NCBI GenBank assembly: GCA_021307315.1
Contig: JAJSPD010000019.1
Span: 62,001 to 126,000 of the forward strand
Length of the DNA stretch: 64,000 nucleotides
From: Bisporella sp. PMI_857
Lineage: Eukaryota; Ascomycota; Leotiomycetes; Helotiales; Helotiaceae
Direction: 5' to 3'
Under the pieces are notes generated by a model. The model ran no database searches, was not told the DNA's origin, and worked only from the letters and a program-made list of their open reading frames with translations. The position numbers were made by a program, and so were the translations under genes. Every line of letters starts with the position of its first letter. The first letter of the stretch is position 1. This document shows, one piece after another, positions 23,248-36,133 of the stretch.

Positions 23248-24720
23248 ATCGATCGTTATATTGGCGTAAAGTAGAGTATTTCAGCAGCCAAAGCGATAAT
23301 CAGTCCTTCTGAGAAAAGCTACGGCAGAAGCCTGAGGTCGTTACTCCAGGTTTTATATACTTGGCCACTGATAACCATCTAAAGCATGTTTGAGGTGTTG
23401 ACAATTTCCAACAAGTTTAATAAAGCAAAGCTCATTGGTGGAGTTGGTCTAAGCCTCACTACAGAGCAGTAGCCATGGCTGATTATAGGGCAAAATATTG
23501 CCGAAATGTTTTTCGGCCGGCAAAATTTATTAGTTATATATGTCTCTATATATAAGTCAAGCGCAGTGTAACCAAGCCTTTGGCTCTGTTTCTGAAAACG
23601 CACAGCTAAACCGTGTAAGGCAATATGCAAAAACAACTCTTCACTTGTGACAAATATAGTTAATATAGCAGCATGCAGACAAGAAAGCAAACATAGAAGT
23701 ATAGCTTATTAATCACGGTTTACTTGTGCCAGATGATGCAGAGCCGTACTGGCTGAATGAGCCTAGCACTGCCAGTACAGTCAGAAGGACAGCTAATTAA
23801 CAAAAGCAACCACCGAAAACCAAGCATCTTATAAGGGCAGCTTTGAAGTCTTTACATGCCTAGATTTAATCGTGTTATAAAGGTAACTGTACCAGCTAAA
23901 CCAGAACAGAGGCTATATTACTTTGTTGATCAATCTTCTATATAGGATAATATGGAAAATGTATCATGTATAGTTTGGTTGAAGTAAGCCTTACACAGTT
24001 TTTCTTTCGGTTATCCGCAAACACTTTATCAACATGTTGCTCTATAATCAGCTATGCTAACACGGTAAGAAACTGTCGAAATAATTACTAATTGAACTCT
24101 ATCAATCTATAATGGCTACCACTATTCACTCTGCGTCTGCTGGTCCGCAAAATAAGGAGTGAATGAAGGCGGCATCCATCCATAGCCTAGTTTCTAACTA
24201 GGTTTACGGATGAGAAACATCAAATAGTACCAAAAAGTGAACCAGAAAGCTCTTAACACAATGAGATATAGCTTAATCATCTTGGAGACTGATGGCAACT
24301 CATGCTCAGTCATGTTGTATCCAGTTTATCATCTGAATAATTGCGAAGCATGTTGCCTCCTAATGGGAAGACAGCTTTCAGCCTTCTTCAGTTTATAAAT
24401 AGCCATGGTGCTCTCTTTCTTCCTGTAACTCCTGGGAGTACCTGCTCTGCCTTAACTGGCACATATAACGTCATATCTACTGAGGTGCGGCTTTCGGTGT
24501 CGATTGTATGGTAGATGGAGGGAATGATGAATTTTGGCGCATGTCACGGTGGAGCCTTTCAGTCTTGAGGCCAATTACCAGATGTGTTTGATGGGCGAGG
24601 TAGGCTTAAGCTTGGACCACATCGCGAGACGTGCTAATCTACCACTTCGAAGATCAGGTCGCGTCAACCGCGTTACTTGCACCACAACTTGAATGCCCTG
24701 TTACAAGCATTAACAACGAT
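23248..24720. other. AT-rich intergenic region
   Basis: No supported gene in this 1.5-kb stretch. A short imperfect palindrome (TTGCCGAAATG...TTTCGGCCGGCAA) lies near 23490-23525. The last few hundred bases should contain the promoter of COA4. Confidence 0.4.
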
Positions 24721-24945
24721 ATGGCAGATCCTATCTCTAATGCCTCTCCAATAGGGGATGATGACGAACCAGATGAATGGGATAAGCGTATCGCCAATAC
24801 TGGATGTGCCATGGAGAACATGAAGCTCAATGATTGCTTCTTTGAGAAAAAGGATTGGAGACTTTGTAAGAAGGAAATGGACCAGTTCAAGAGTTGCTGG
24901 AAGAAACAGAGGAACGACGAAAGGACAAGCATGAAGGATATGTGA
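24721..24945 (+). CDS. COA4: Cytochrome c oxidase assembly factor, twin CX9C protein (Coa4/Cmc3-like)
   Basis: A single exon of 74 residues starting at the first in-frame ATG. After an acidic start, 'DEWDKRIANTGCAMENM' leads into twin CX9C motifs: C-AMENMKLND-C, then 12 residues, then C-KKEMDQFKS-C. The 'EWDKRI..TGCA.EN' start and 'DWRLC' spacer are characteristic of Coa4 (yeast Cmc3). These proteins are imported into the mitochondrial intermembrane space by the Mia40 route and help assemble cytochrome c oxidase. No matrix presequence is seen, as expected. The frame extends 30 codons upstream without another ATG, so a spliced upstream exon is possible but not needed. Confidence 0.88.
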   Translation: MADPISNASPIGDDDEPDEWDKRIANTGCAMENMKLNDCFFEKKDWRLCKKEMDQFKSCWKKQRNDERTSMKDM

Positions 24946-25510
24946 AGGCTGGATATACTCGATCGATTGCTGCTTCATGTCGTAGATAGATCGGCAAAGG
25001 TACGTTTGGGACAGATTCTATCTTTCTTTCTACACATAATATGGGCTAACCACTGCAAAGACAAGTTGAGACGCAGTATCTCAAAATTTGCTTTGTAAAT
25101 TTACGGCATGGAAACTCTGCGAGACTAATGCTTCGAATGGGAACTTATCGTATGCCTGATAAAGCCGGAGCAAAATGCAGTAGATTCTGAATTGTCGAAT
25201 TAATGGGCGTTCAGCAATAACTGTGGGTTGTCGGCCAACAAAGAGTGCAGGAAGACAAATTAGAATTCGATGTCATGGACTGAATTTTTAGTTCATTTTA
25301 AACTGCCTTCGTGCGTTTCGGTTTGCTTATTCTGGAGGGACTTGAGTGTTGTTCTGAATCGACTTCTGGATAGGGAAGTCGCGGCTGTATTTCGAGTAGG
25401 TGTATTCGCTGTTGATCATACATCCTCACTGCGTGTTGATTCTCCTTTACATCTTTTTTTAAAAATTTATTTTCCTCCAGTCTGAACTTTGTACCGTGCA
25501 CATCGTCATC
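24946..25510. other. Intergenic region
   Basis: A 565-bp gap between COA4 and the hybrid kinase gene. It ends in a T/A-rich tract at 25448-25470 just upstream of the kinase start. No features seen. Confidence 0.45.
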
Positions 25511-28500
25511 ATGGACGATCTCAACGCTATCGATATAACAGAGCTTCTCGAGCTTGAAGAGTGTCCAGTCTTTGTCGTCGACCTACGCGCAATCCCACCG
25601 TCTCCGATCTTTTTCAATGCGCTTCTCCGTCGTTCTCGAACGCTCGAGGAACACATACGTGCACAATGGAGACATGCCGGCTTGGTGCACATGTTTGGTG
25701 AAGGTGTGTTGACAGCACCAGCTTTACAGTGGTGCACAAAGCTAGGAGGAGTGGATGGAGTTTCAAATACAATGTGGTTCTCTGGCGTGGAGTGGGTTAC
25801 GTATACTATTGGGGGACGGTTCAGAATAATTAGTGGGTGCACACCGGGAAAATTTGCAGCACTCTCAACTGCTCAAGACGATTTCCATATGCTGAGCCGG
25901 CCATTTGCTTCGCAACCGAAAGGAAGCCAAGCTCGTCAAATGGAGCACTTTGGTCTCGGTCAGGTACAAACGTTGCCAGTAAGTCCAAGATGTACCACTA
26001 CAACATGAGCCGCTTTTGTTAGGTAGCCATTCCTAGGTCTCAGCAGCTGTAGATACCATGTGGAATTCTACTAAGAATGTGCAATACCATCGCTGACTCC
26101 GTGTGGTAGGCTGCATACACAAAAAGAGAATCGATACCCCATTCTGATTTCTTAAGACTGTTCTGCGACTTCGATTGGGCGTCGACTGAGTATGTTTGAT
26201 TCCTTCCTTGCACCCCGAGTTCCTCAGAGTCCGAAGCTCAAAGGATCTCTTCATGACCAACATATTTCTCAAGTACATCTTGCAGTACAATCTCGTGTTA
26301 CTGAGAGCTGCAAGGTTTTCAAGAAGTTCACGCTGATAAACTTCCAGCTTGGGTCCAATCGATACCTGGACTCCTGAATTGCGGCAATCATGTGGCTTTT
26401 TGATGGCTGATTGCCGAGCTTCCATCATGTATTGGGGTCCAAATCGGACAATAGTGTACAATGAAGCATATTCGAAGGTTATCGGTCGGTTCGTCATTCC
26501 CGCCGAAGTCGCCGAACTAACAATATTGAGGTCCCTCCAAGCATCCTGTTACTCTAGGAAAGCCGTTGAATATAGGATGGCCTGAAGTTATTGACGAGCT
26601 GATTCCTGTCTTCAATCAAATAGCCTGCGACAAGCGTTCGATATCGATAGATAAGGCGCCTTTGGTTGTGAATCGACATGGGTTTTTAGAAGAACTTTAT
26701 ATGACATATACGCTGATTCCTATCCTTGGTGACAATGGAGCTATGTCCATCTACGTTCCTTGTTATGATGTTACCCAAGAAACATATGCAGAGCAGCGCT
26801 TATCGACCTTATTAAAGCTCAGCCGATCAATCATCCGTGGGATAGGAATGGATGACTTTTGGTCTTATGTTGTGAAAGGCTTACTGGATGAGTCACCGGA
26901 TCTACTGGTTACACTGGTTTACCGCACAGCTGGTGAAATAGGCCAAATGGGGACTTCCACCATAGGTAGTTCGTCGATAACTAGTCCTTCCATCGGAAGC
27001 TCCTCCAACGATAATGCTCCAGACTGGACTGCCGTTATACCCGGCTGGAACCTTGCTGGTGCTGAACACTATCTCGAGTTTCCTGAAGTTCCGAAACTTC
27101 TCTCTGACGTAGAATTAAAGGAGCTTCTCCCACTCTCACATAAGTTATTAGCGGAGAAGTTTCCCAGCTACATGCACATCAACGATGGAAGCCTTAATGA
27201 GAAAATGCTTGGTCTACTTTGTAGTTCCGAGCAAGGAAAAGATTGTACCTCTGCGGTTTTCATAACTTTACGAATCGTGGGCATGGACCAGGTGCGTAAT
27301 CTTTTTAGAAGGATATTACCTATAGGAAACGTCTTGGTATGATCATAGGCGAGCATTTTCACCATTTATTTCGCGAGACATATATCGATTCACGTTTCCA
27401 GATTCTACATTGCAAGAGTCCATCCTAATGTTGATGACTATTATGTAGGCTCTGGGCTTCATTATTATTGGCCTTAATCCTAGAAGGCATTACGATGACA
27501 GCTATCGCCAGTTCCTGCATCTCCTTCAAAGAAAAGTCTCCGCTGGCCTTGCTTCCGCTGTCGCATTTGAGGCTGCCGCTCAACGAGCTAGAATAATAGC
27601 CGAAAAATCGGCAAGAAGGGTTCATTTTCTGAACGAGAGCCTTGCAACGAATGCCTTGGAAGTAAGCAGGATGAACGAAAGATTTGAAAGATTTCGACGA
27701 CTGGCAGAAATGAGCACTGTGGGAATGTGCGATTTCAGTCCCGAAGGGAAGCTTATCCAGGCTAACGTAAGTGTTATCAAGGTGCTATGATGCAGCTCCT
27801 TACTGTAAAACAGGATTCATGGTATAAACTCAGTGGCCATCCAGTGCTATCACAGTCAGAAGAATCGTGCCGCTTCTCTTTCATGGATTTTGTATATGAG
27901 CCAGATCTTGTAGGTTGTTTGCGCAAGTTTACGTCCCTTCTTTCCTGGTCTAAAGCTGGCTCTTTCTGACGAACTGCCTGCCTTGTGCCCCTCAGCTGCT
28001 GCATTCGGGAAGTAGGATTAAGATCCAAGTCACAACTCAGATATTGGTCAGGAAATCAGCTAACTTCCAGGTCCTAATGAACAGGAATTAGTCCAGCATA
28101 TGTGGAACCAGTCCTGCGAAGGTCGAGCGGTGACTTTTGAAATGCGATGGAAGCGTCATGAAGGAAACGCTGAGGCAGGAATACCTGAATTTGAGTTTGT
28201 TTGGATGTGAGTATATCTATTACACTATCTATTCAGCATCTCGCGAATCTCACAAAATAATACAACTGCTAAATTTAGGTAAATAGTTTGGCTGCCTACG
28301 TGCCTGTTACTAACGGGGATGGAAGTATCATCAGTATTGCAGGAGTCACAACGGATATATCTCCACAGAAATCAGAAGCAGTGCATAAGCAAAGGACTTT
28401 AGAAGCCCTAGAGTTGAAGCGGCAACAGGAAAACTTTATTGACATGACTTCGCAAGTTTTTATTGATCTTTTTCATTGGCCATGTTGCTGACATTTTTAT

Positions 28501-30044
28501 CAGTCACGAGATGCGAAACCCGTAAGCTTGTTCGTGAAAAAAGTTGCTGCACCCTCTGCTCTTCAAATCAAAAACTCAGAATCAATGAATTTTATCGTTT
28601 ATGGTGGGGTTTGCTGATCATATAACAGGCTCAGTGCTATCATTCAATGCTCCGACTCGGCACTAGAGATATTTACTGAGCTGGCAGAAATCACTCGAAA
28701 GAGATTAGCAGGCTCAGATCTTGGACCAACCATAAAATCTCTCATCGAGAATGGGCTGCATGCCATCGAAACTATTATATCCTGCTCTGCTCACCAAAAA
28801 CGTATCATTGATGATACACTGATTTTGTCAAAGCTGGATTCAAAACTGCTAACAATTTCGCCGACACAAATAAAACCGGTGGACTTTCTACAAGAGCTTC
28901 ATAAAATGTTCGAAGTTGAGGCGGAAAGATCCCAAGTAGAGTTTCAAGTAGTGGAAGATGAGTCCTTACGGCAACACGAAGTGGAGTGGTTGATGTTGGA
29001 TCCAAGCCGGGTACTACAAATTCTAATCAATCTCATAACTAACGCAATCAAGTTCACACGTGAAGAGGCGGACAAGATGAAACATGTGACTGTGATGATG
29101 GGCGTGTCTGTGGAGCGGCCAGAGAGCACGGACAAGTCCAGTCGCTCGGCGGCTGTATCTCGAATTTTACATGAGGATATCACCTTAGAACCTGAATGGG
29201 GCAATGGCGAGCCACTCTTCCTCACCTTTACCGTTCAAGATACGGGACAAGGAATGACCACTGAAGAGCAGAAAAGGCTCTTCACACGCTTTTCTCAGGG
29301 ATCTGCGAAAACTCATGTTCAGTATGGAGGTAGCGGACTAGGTTTATTTATTAGTCGTGAACTTACAGAATTGCAAGGAGGTGAGATAGGGTTGACTTCT
29401 GAGGAGGGAGTTGGATCATCGTTTTCGTTCTATGTCAAGGCTCGGAGGACGCATGCTCCAAAAAAGAGAAGGAGATCTATTGGCGACTCGGATGAGCAAT
29501 TGGCGATTATCTCTGAGCTGTCAATCTTGGTTGTCGAGGACAATCTTGTCAACCAAAAGATTCTGTGCAAACAGCTAGCAAAACTGGGTTGCAAAGTCGC
29601 TGGGGCTGGAGATGGACAGGAGGCACTGGGCCATATTCAAGAGACGGAACATTGGGAGGGCAACCAGCCACTCTCCATTATTCTCATGGATGTTGAGATG
29701 CCTGTCATGGATGGGCTGACTTGTACGAAGAGGATCAGGGAACTGGAGAAGCAAGGCGTGATCAAGATGCATATACCAATCATTGGGACGAGCGCGAATG
29801 CTAGGGGCGAGCAGGTTGCCGAGGGCCTAGCAGCGGGAATGGATGATGCCATTACCAAACCATTCAGGGTTGCGGTAAGTCAGCCTCTGGGGCGAATCCC
29901 TTCTGAACGATGTCTCATAAGTTATGAAACACTGCGTTTACTCCAAGAAAACGCCAGAGAAAGACATTGACCATGAAATATGATATGTAGGAGCTTATAC
30001 CGAAAATGGCAGCGCTAGCGAAGGGAAGAGACACAAATACCTGA
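25511..30044 (+). CDS. PAS-type hybrid histidine kinase with receiver domain
   Basis: Twelve exons: 25511-25978, 26037-26048, 26110-26189, 26348-26492, 26542-27291, 27449-27766, 27814-27909, 28085-28206, 28287-28451, 28504-28521, 28629-29874 and 29991-30044, giving 1,157 residues. The N-terminal sensor includes a PAS-like block ('CRASIMYWGPNRTIVYNEAY'), a GAF-like region ending in 'NPRRHYDD', and a second PAS ('WYKLSGHPV'). The kinase core has the H-box 'FIDMTSHEMRNPLSAI' (His about 720), the N-box 'LINLITNAIKFT', then 'DTGQGM' and 'GGSGLGLFIS'. The receiver has 'ILMDVEMPVMDG' (Asp about 1079) and 'ITKPF'. Such proteins pass phosphate His to Asp, then to an Ypd1-type carrier controlling stress MAP-kinase signalling. 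The stimulus is unknown. The intron splitting the H-box (28452-28503) is GC-AG; the 12-nt exon 2 is the weakest part of the model. Confidence 0.9.
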
Positions 30045-32506
30045 ATGGCACAGACCATTGCTTCACGAGGGAGCATTTTGCTGTTAGAGTGTATTCATAG
30101 AGAAATTGTAGCTGGTAGATGGAATTTCAATTTTAGATGACTTCTTTACGAAAGATAGACCGGATGCTCCATGTTTACGTCGACTAGGCTACTACATTTT
30201 TCTTTAACCTTTGCACAATTGCTCTTACAATTGCAGAAGAAGCCGTGGTTGAAAAAGTTTGGCCAACTGCATTCAGCATGATTGTCTTGTACCCAGCTTC
30301 TCTCTTATTCATTGATGAATGGCACTCAATGCCATAAAACCCACTAAAGGATTCAGAACGCTCTTTCCTTTGCTTCCGAAGGAGGACAGCAATCAAGTTA
30401 GCTGCTGCTCTTTAAAGAAAGACTCCTACTTACAAATCCCCATTCTATTTCAGACTTTGGCTATTCAATAACCAATACCGTGCATTGCTTGCGAACCTTG
30501 CCAAGGTTTTAGACATTGAAACTTGTACGTGGGAGGCTCCGTATATTGGTTTTGACTATAGAGAATTAATCACCATTCACGAGAGATCCGACTTTTTGCT
30601 ATGGTAGAGCAGACGTTTGCTATGAGGAGTCAACCGACTTACCCGGCTGTCCTGATGGAAGATCAATCTCCTTCCACCAAGAGCCAGATCTTTTCTATGG
30701 TGGATCAGACGTGTCCTACATGGAGCCCAACTTCTTCTACGAACACCATCTCACCAACTACAAACGCTGTTACTTCTCATCAATTAGGACAATGGATCCT
30801 TATGGTTAATCACTCATCTACTAGAACAAATCTCTCCTCGCGAGCGTCGAGACGAACCTCTCTACCAACCAGCTTCTCAGGTTCCGAGCTGGAGTACAGT
30901 GATATTGGAAGACACCTGCATAATGCATCCGTTTGCAAGCGAAGTAAGTTATGTTCAACTCAGCAACAACTCAAAAAGGTATCCAACGCAGAGTTCCATA
31001 GCGATTGGCTTAGTTTGGGAATTTAGATTCCTGTTGGGCTGTCGCAGAACATTCACTGACAATGACCAAGACAGCTTGAGGCACCCCACATGTCACAGTG
31101 TTCTTTTCTATGGAGTGGCTTTGTTACTCCTCTACTTGAGATGGATGCATGGCCGGCAAACAGGGCGAATGTCTTCGATCTTCGGTGAGGTTACGCCAGC
31201 AAAACTCATATTTTTGAGCGTTCTGACGGAGATCAGCTACGGTTTTCCTTGGGGTATTGCAGCAAACCGTACCATTATCGCTCTATTTGTGTCCAAGGAA
31301 TCAAGAGTGGACTTGCCCAGGTTTTTTGATACTAGGTTGGCTAGTTTTCACGGTAGTTCCGTTCAGGATTTTCATGGATTTGCGACGGATGGGAGACTGA
31401 GGGATTAATTAAAATCGAGGCGGATCGATCTGTTTCTATTTGTACTTGTTCACATCCGCTGTTTCGTCCAGCATAAGGTACAGCGATGCAGCGATAACCT
31501 ACCTTAGTTGACATAATAAGACTTCTGCAGCGTGTATGGCTGCATCTCTTGGCGGTGTTGCACAATTTGTTTCTGAAGAAAACGGTCGATATCCTGTGCC
31601 CCCCTGGCCTGTTTAAGTACTTACTAGTAATCCACCGATCACTGCAGAAACATTTGAAGCCTGAGGATACTGCGGTTCGTGGTTTGCCACACGGGAGCCT
31701 CACCGGTTGCCTTCCAGTCACCAACGAACCTAACTTTTTAGCCGGTGAGTCGATGCGGTATATGTTGGGCCTGTAGCCTGACATGTATGGGGTAGATGAG
31801 TAATACTACATGCAGATGGCAGGCATCAAGCGCTATTTATGGAGTTGCCCACGGGAATCCACCGTACAAGGAGGACTACTCGGTGGATGAAAGTATCCAA
31901 TTTCTTTCTCTCCCTCAGTTTGTTTCCTAACCGGTCAAGGTCACGTAGCCTTGTGCCTTGGCGAGCGAGTGGCTCATCGTATCGATAGCCTGCAGCCTCG
32001 CCAATCACCGATAAGAGGTCCTAACTGCAGTACAACGAAGCAGCATTATGCTTCTTTAGCAAACCTGCCTGCGCCTGCGCTCCGAGGGCATTGCATAAAA
32101 CGGTCCTATCTTGCTTTTATTCCTATTTTATCTCGAACACGTTCTTCATCTACCTCTGTTACTCCCAAGCTGTCCTGCGCCAGCCCATAAAGGTATGTGT
32201 GCTTGTGGTTTGATATTAAGACAGTTGAACCTCAGAGTGAGTCAACTGTTTGTTATACGACAGCAGATTTTTTTTTTATCGTTGCCCCATCTATTTCGTC
32301 CTGCTGGTATTTCCTGCCTGTCACCTGCAAGCAAAGGAACTTGAGTCGGTGAGGCGTATTCACCAATACAAGGCTGACTGACCAAGCTAGGTAGCACGGT
32401 TTTGGCTAGCACTTCATAGCACCATACACAAACTTTGACATCACCTTTGACGGACCTGCACACACGAAACTTTCCCACCTACCTCATCTGCTTTCAAAAT
32501 AGCATC
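30045..32506. other. Long intergenic stretch with unexplained open frames
   Basis: About 2.5 kb between two plus-strand genes. A plus-strand frame near 30585-30810 reads with an internal near-repeat ('YGRADVCYEE' and 'YGGSDVSYME') before a stop. Others (30899-31408 plus, 31341-31784 minus, 31549-31776 plus) are open but show no known domain. They may be chance or remains of a decayed gene. The final few hundred bases should hold the promoter of the AAA ATPase gene. Confidence 0.35.
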
Positions 32507-35500
32507 ATGGATACGCCTACCACTAGCAAGAGCGAAACTGATCGGGACGGTGCTGCTTCAACCACTGGAGGAACTACACAGGCAGAGGCGACTACCTCCA
32601 CGGAGAAATCACCCAAATCTACGTCCAAGAAATCAAAGATAGACGACAAGGTCGGGAATACAAAGTCAAAGGACAAATCAGGGAAGAAGAAGAAGTCAAA
32701 CGCCAAGTCAAAAAAGATTAAGAAGACTGTTGTTGACGAGACCGATGACTCCGATGACTCGTCTACGTCTTCATCTGATGATGAGGATTCCTCTTTGAGT
32801 GACTCCGAGTCGGATACGGAGGACGAAAAGAAGCAACGCAAAGCCAAAAAGGCCAGACAGAAGGCAAAGGATGCTAAGAAGGCGAAAGCGGCCAAGAAGG
32901 CGAGAGGGAAGCGGAAGGCGAAGCTAAAGAAGCCCAAGGAGGAGGTATGTCGGAGCTAGCTGTTGCTGAGATATACGCTAACCAGTTTGCGCAGAGTTCT
33001 TCAGATAGTGATTCGGACTCATCGTCAGACTCAGAATCTGAGGCAGTAGAATCTGACGAAGAAGTGGCAGTGACAGATGATGCGACTCTTCAGCAACAGC
33101 TTCTTCTCATGCAGAAAATGCAACAAATGCAAGGCCAGTCGACGATTCCATGGTCTCTGCCACCACCAGCTGGGCAACCTCCAAAACCAAAAGCCAGACC
33201 ACCGATGACTACCGCCCAAAGACTTGCTGCTCTTGGTTTAGATCCTGCTACGATAAATAAAGCGAAGCAAGCAAAAAAGAAAACAGCAAGCGGGAAGCTG
33301 GAGTACAGAAGAGTCGATCACTTATGGAATAAAACCAATCATAGATTCGAGCTTAGTGATACAGTTGAACAGGTAAAGAGCACCAACGATGACAAGTATT
33401 TGTTCCATGTTCGACGAACCTTTACTTGGGAGGGAGAATATAGAGTAAGTTAAGAAATGCCTATGCATCGCTATTTTTACTGATGCAGCACAGCGCACCT
33501 TCATTGATGTCAAGAGCCCCGAGCTTAAGGAAGCCTTGAGAGACGTGATGGATGGGATCAAAGGTCTCAGTCTGGTCGAAGAAACCCCTGCAGTGGATCC
33601 AAAGATGCTGTTTATCTATCTCGAGGATCTGAGGCAGCATTGCAAGGCACTGAAGCATAAGAAGATCACTGTCAAGAAGGGAAAGAAAAAGGCGCAAAAG
33701 CACATCAATACAAAGTGGAAACACCTGAAGGTTTTGTTGAAGTATCTCGATAAGGACTACGCCGATACCAAGAAGACCCTCTATCCTATGCTTGAGGCTG
33801 GACTCATAACTTTCGATTTACTATGGGCGCTGTATAAACCAAACGATATCGTCTATACGACTACGTATGGCTCTACTGATGAACCTCGAGCATATAAGAT
33901 TGAGCAGACCGAGATGTATGAGTCGATGACCAAGGGGCCATGGTACGACGTCGAAGGCAAGTACCTGGAGTACGATGGCAAGACATGGGGAATGGGAACC
34001 ATGAGTACCGACGTATCTTCTTTCAAAGGCGCGAAAAAGATTGACAGCTTAGCCTGCTATCCAATCAGGTATCACAAGAACGAGGCGAACCTCCGGGCCG
34101 AGCTGATCGAAAGGGGCAAGAAGTTTGTTTCGTTGCAAGGAGTCAAGTATCGAGCACATCAAGGCATGGCTTACTACAAGAAGAAGCGACAAATAGTAAA
34201 GGTCAACATCAATGGTAGGATTATGGTTGATCCTGCTATTCATCGTCGACTCAATCCAAACTACCCTATTAGTACCGTGAAGCCTAAGGAAGATAGCCAC
34301 GACTCTGATGACTCTGATATCGAGGATTGCGATTGTGAAAGTGATAGCGTGGCTGAAGCCCAGGACGACAATCTTGAGGAGAAAGAGAAGAGTGAGCAAG
34401 AGGAGCCTAAGGTTGTTACAAAGCTTGTCAAGGGAAAGAATGGCAAAGTTCGCGCAATCGAAATTGAGGTTGACCCAGAAGGCGAGGAGGTCTTGAACGA
34501 GAATCTTGATGAAGTGGTTAGTAGCGAGGTGAAGAGAGACGAGGAATCTGCTAAATCTATTCCTACATTCACCGATGACGAATACTTGATTGCATCTTCA
34601 CTTGTCCTAGGCTTCAGCTTTGGCGAGAAGCTCTGGCTCGAGTTCACCGTGTCCGGTGTCAAGGAGATTGTTTGGAATGAGGGTGCCTACGACTCTTTGG
34701 TACTACCAGAAGATACGAAGGCTATTGTCAAGGCTCTCGTTGAGTCACATAAATACCATCCAGCCAAGAGCATCGATGATGTAATTCAGGGCAAAGGCAA
34801 GGGACTTGTGGCCGTGCTTCATGGGCCTCCTGGAACTGGTAAAACCCTTACTGCTGAAGGGATTTCTGAGCTGCTCAAGTGTCCACTATACATGGTTAGT
34901 GCTGGCGAGCTGGGAACTAATCCTTCTGTTTTGGAACATGAATTGCAGAAGATCCTTGATGTTGCACACGCATGGGGAGCGGTGTTGCTTCTAGATGAGG
35001 CTGATGTCTTCCTCGAAGCAAGAACAACTCATGATATTCACCGAAATGCGCTGGTATCAATCTTCCTGCGACTCCTTGAATACTTTCAAGGTATCTTGTT
35101 CTTAACGACCAACCGTGTGGCTACCTTCGACGATGCTTTCCAATCACGAATTCATGTTGCTATCAGGTATGGGGAGCTTAGCATAGAAGCTAGAAAACAA
35201 GTTTTCAAGATGTTCATCGAGAAAGTGAGAATAATGGAGGGTATTAAGACAATGCCCTTTACAGAGGAGAATTACAACGATCTTGCGAGAAATAGCCTTA
35301 ATGGTCGCCAGGTAGGACTAATCCACGCCGCAAGTGATAAAACTGAAACCGTACTAACTGGTTCTAGATCAAAAACACAGTGCGCACTGCACAGGCTCTG
35401 GCTGTAAATAACGGCGAGCCTCTCAGCATGACGCATATTCGACGTGTTCTAGACGTCTCCAAGGCGTTTGATCGAGACTTGAAGGGCGGACCAGGCTTCG

Positions 35501-35526
35501 AAGAAGCTTTGCGACACTACTTCTAA
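32507..35526 (+). CDS. AAA-family ATPase with charged N-terminal region
   Basis: Four exons: 32507-32944, 32995-33444, 33494-35311 and 35368-35526, giving 954 residues. Residues 1-145 are rich in Lys, Ser and Asp and look disordered ('DDSDDSSTSSSDDEDSS'). Next come a Ser/Asp stretch and a Gln/Met-rich segment. A globular region with 'LFHVRRTFTWEGEYR' and 'YPIRYHKNEANLRAELIERG' corresponds to the domain (DUF7025-type) that precedes the ATPase in this fungal family. The AAA module has Walker A 'GPPGTGKT' (about residue 740), Walker B 'LLLDEAD' (about 793) and the second-region 'LFLTTNR'. A second acidic insert precedes it. Members belong to the BCS1-like/CDC48-like class of unknown substrate. 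The lysine-rich N-terminus hints at a nuclear or nucleic-acid setting, which is inference. Confidence 0.88.
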
Positions 35527-36133
35527 GCGTTCTGGGTTCCTCGCATTCTCTCTTAATGAGTTTCATACTTTTGAAATTTCCTTGCAGGTGCGCTTGGGTT
35601 CTTTCACGTATTCAGGATGGGATGAATGACTAGCGGTGGAGCTGGGAATTTAGGGACATGGGATATGGGGATATGGATTGGGGGCGCACCAATTTGGCAT
35701 GAGCTTGTATTCTAGGTTTCAGCAGTAGCTTCTCAACAAACGTACATTTCAGCGGAACCATCATTGATTATCCATATATTCAGATTGCTGATACTGGTTT
35801 TGTACATTTTGAGTGATCAATTATATTACAAGAATCAGCAGGCCCTGATTATACCCTTGGTTGCTCTAAACATATTGAGCTTCAACAAGGAAACAGATAC
35901 ACCTCGTTGTAGCACTGCGACAAGTAATGAACAGAGCACCAGCTGCGGATATTAGCCCACGCTTAATTTATATGGAGAGTGGGAGAATTATTTGCTGTTT
36001 TGATACACTATCTGAAAATCTAACGGCGCTCAGCTAAAGCAAATGGATGGTTGTATTTTGTCTTCCCATGTCCACTCTACCACCACTTCCTGCCAAAATA
36101 TTCAAATATCATTTATAAAGTATTGTTGTGCAT
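35527..36133. other. Intergenic region between convergent genes
   Basis: A 607-bp stretch holding the two 3' untranslated regions. AT-rich, with no recognisable gene. Confidence 0.5.

Noticed and set aside
31341..31784. 147-codon minus-strand open frame
   Set aside because: No domain, and it overlaps other random-looking frames; no splice or conservation support.
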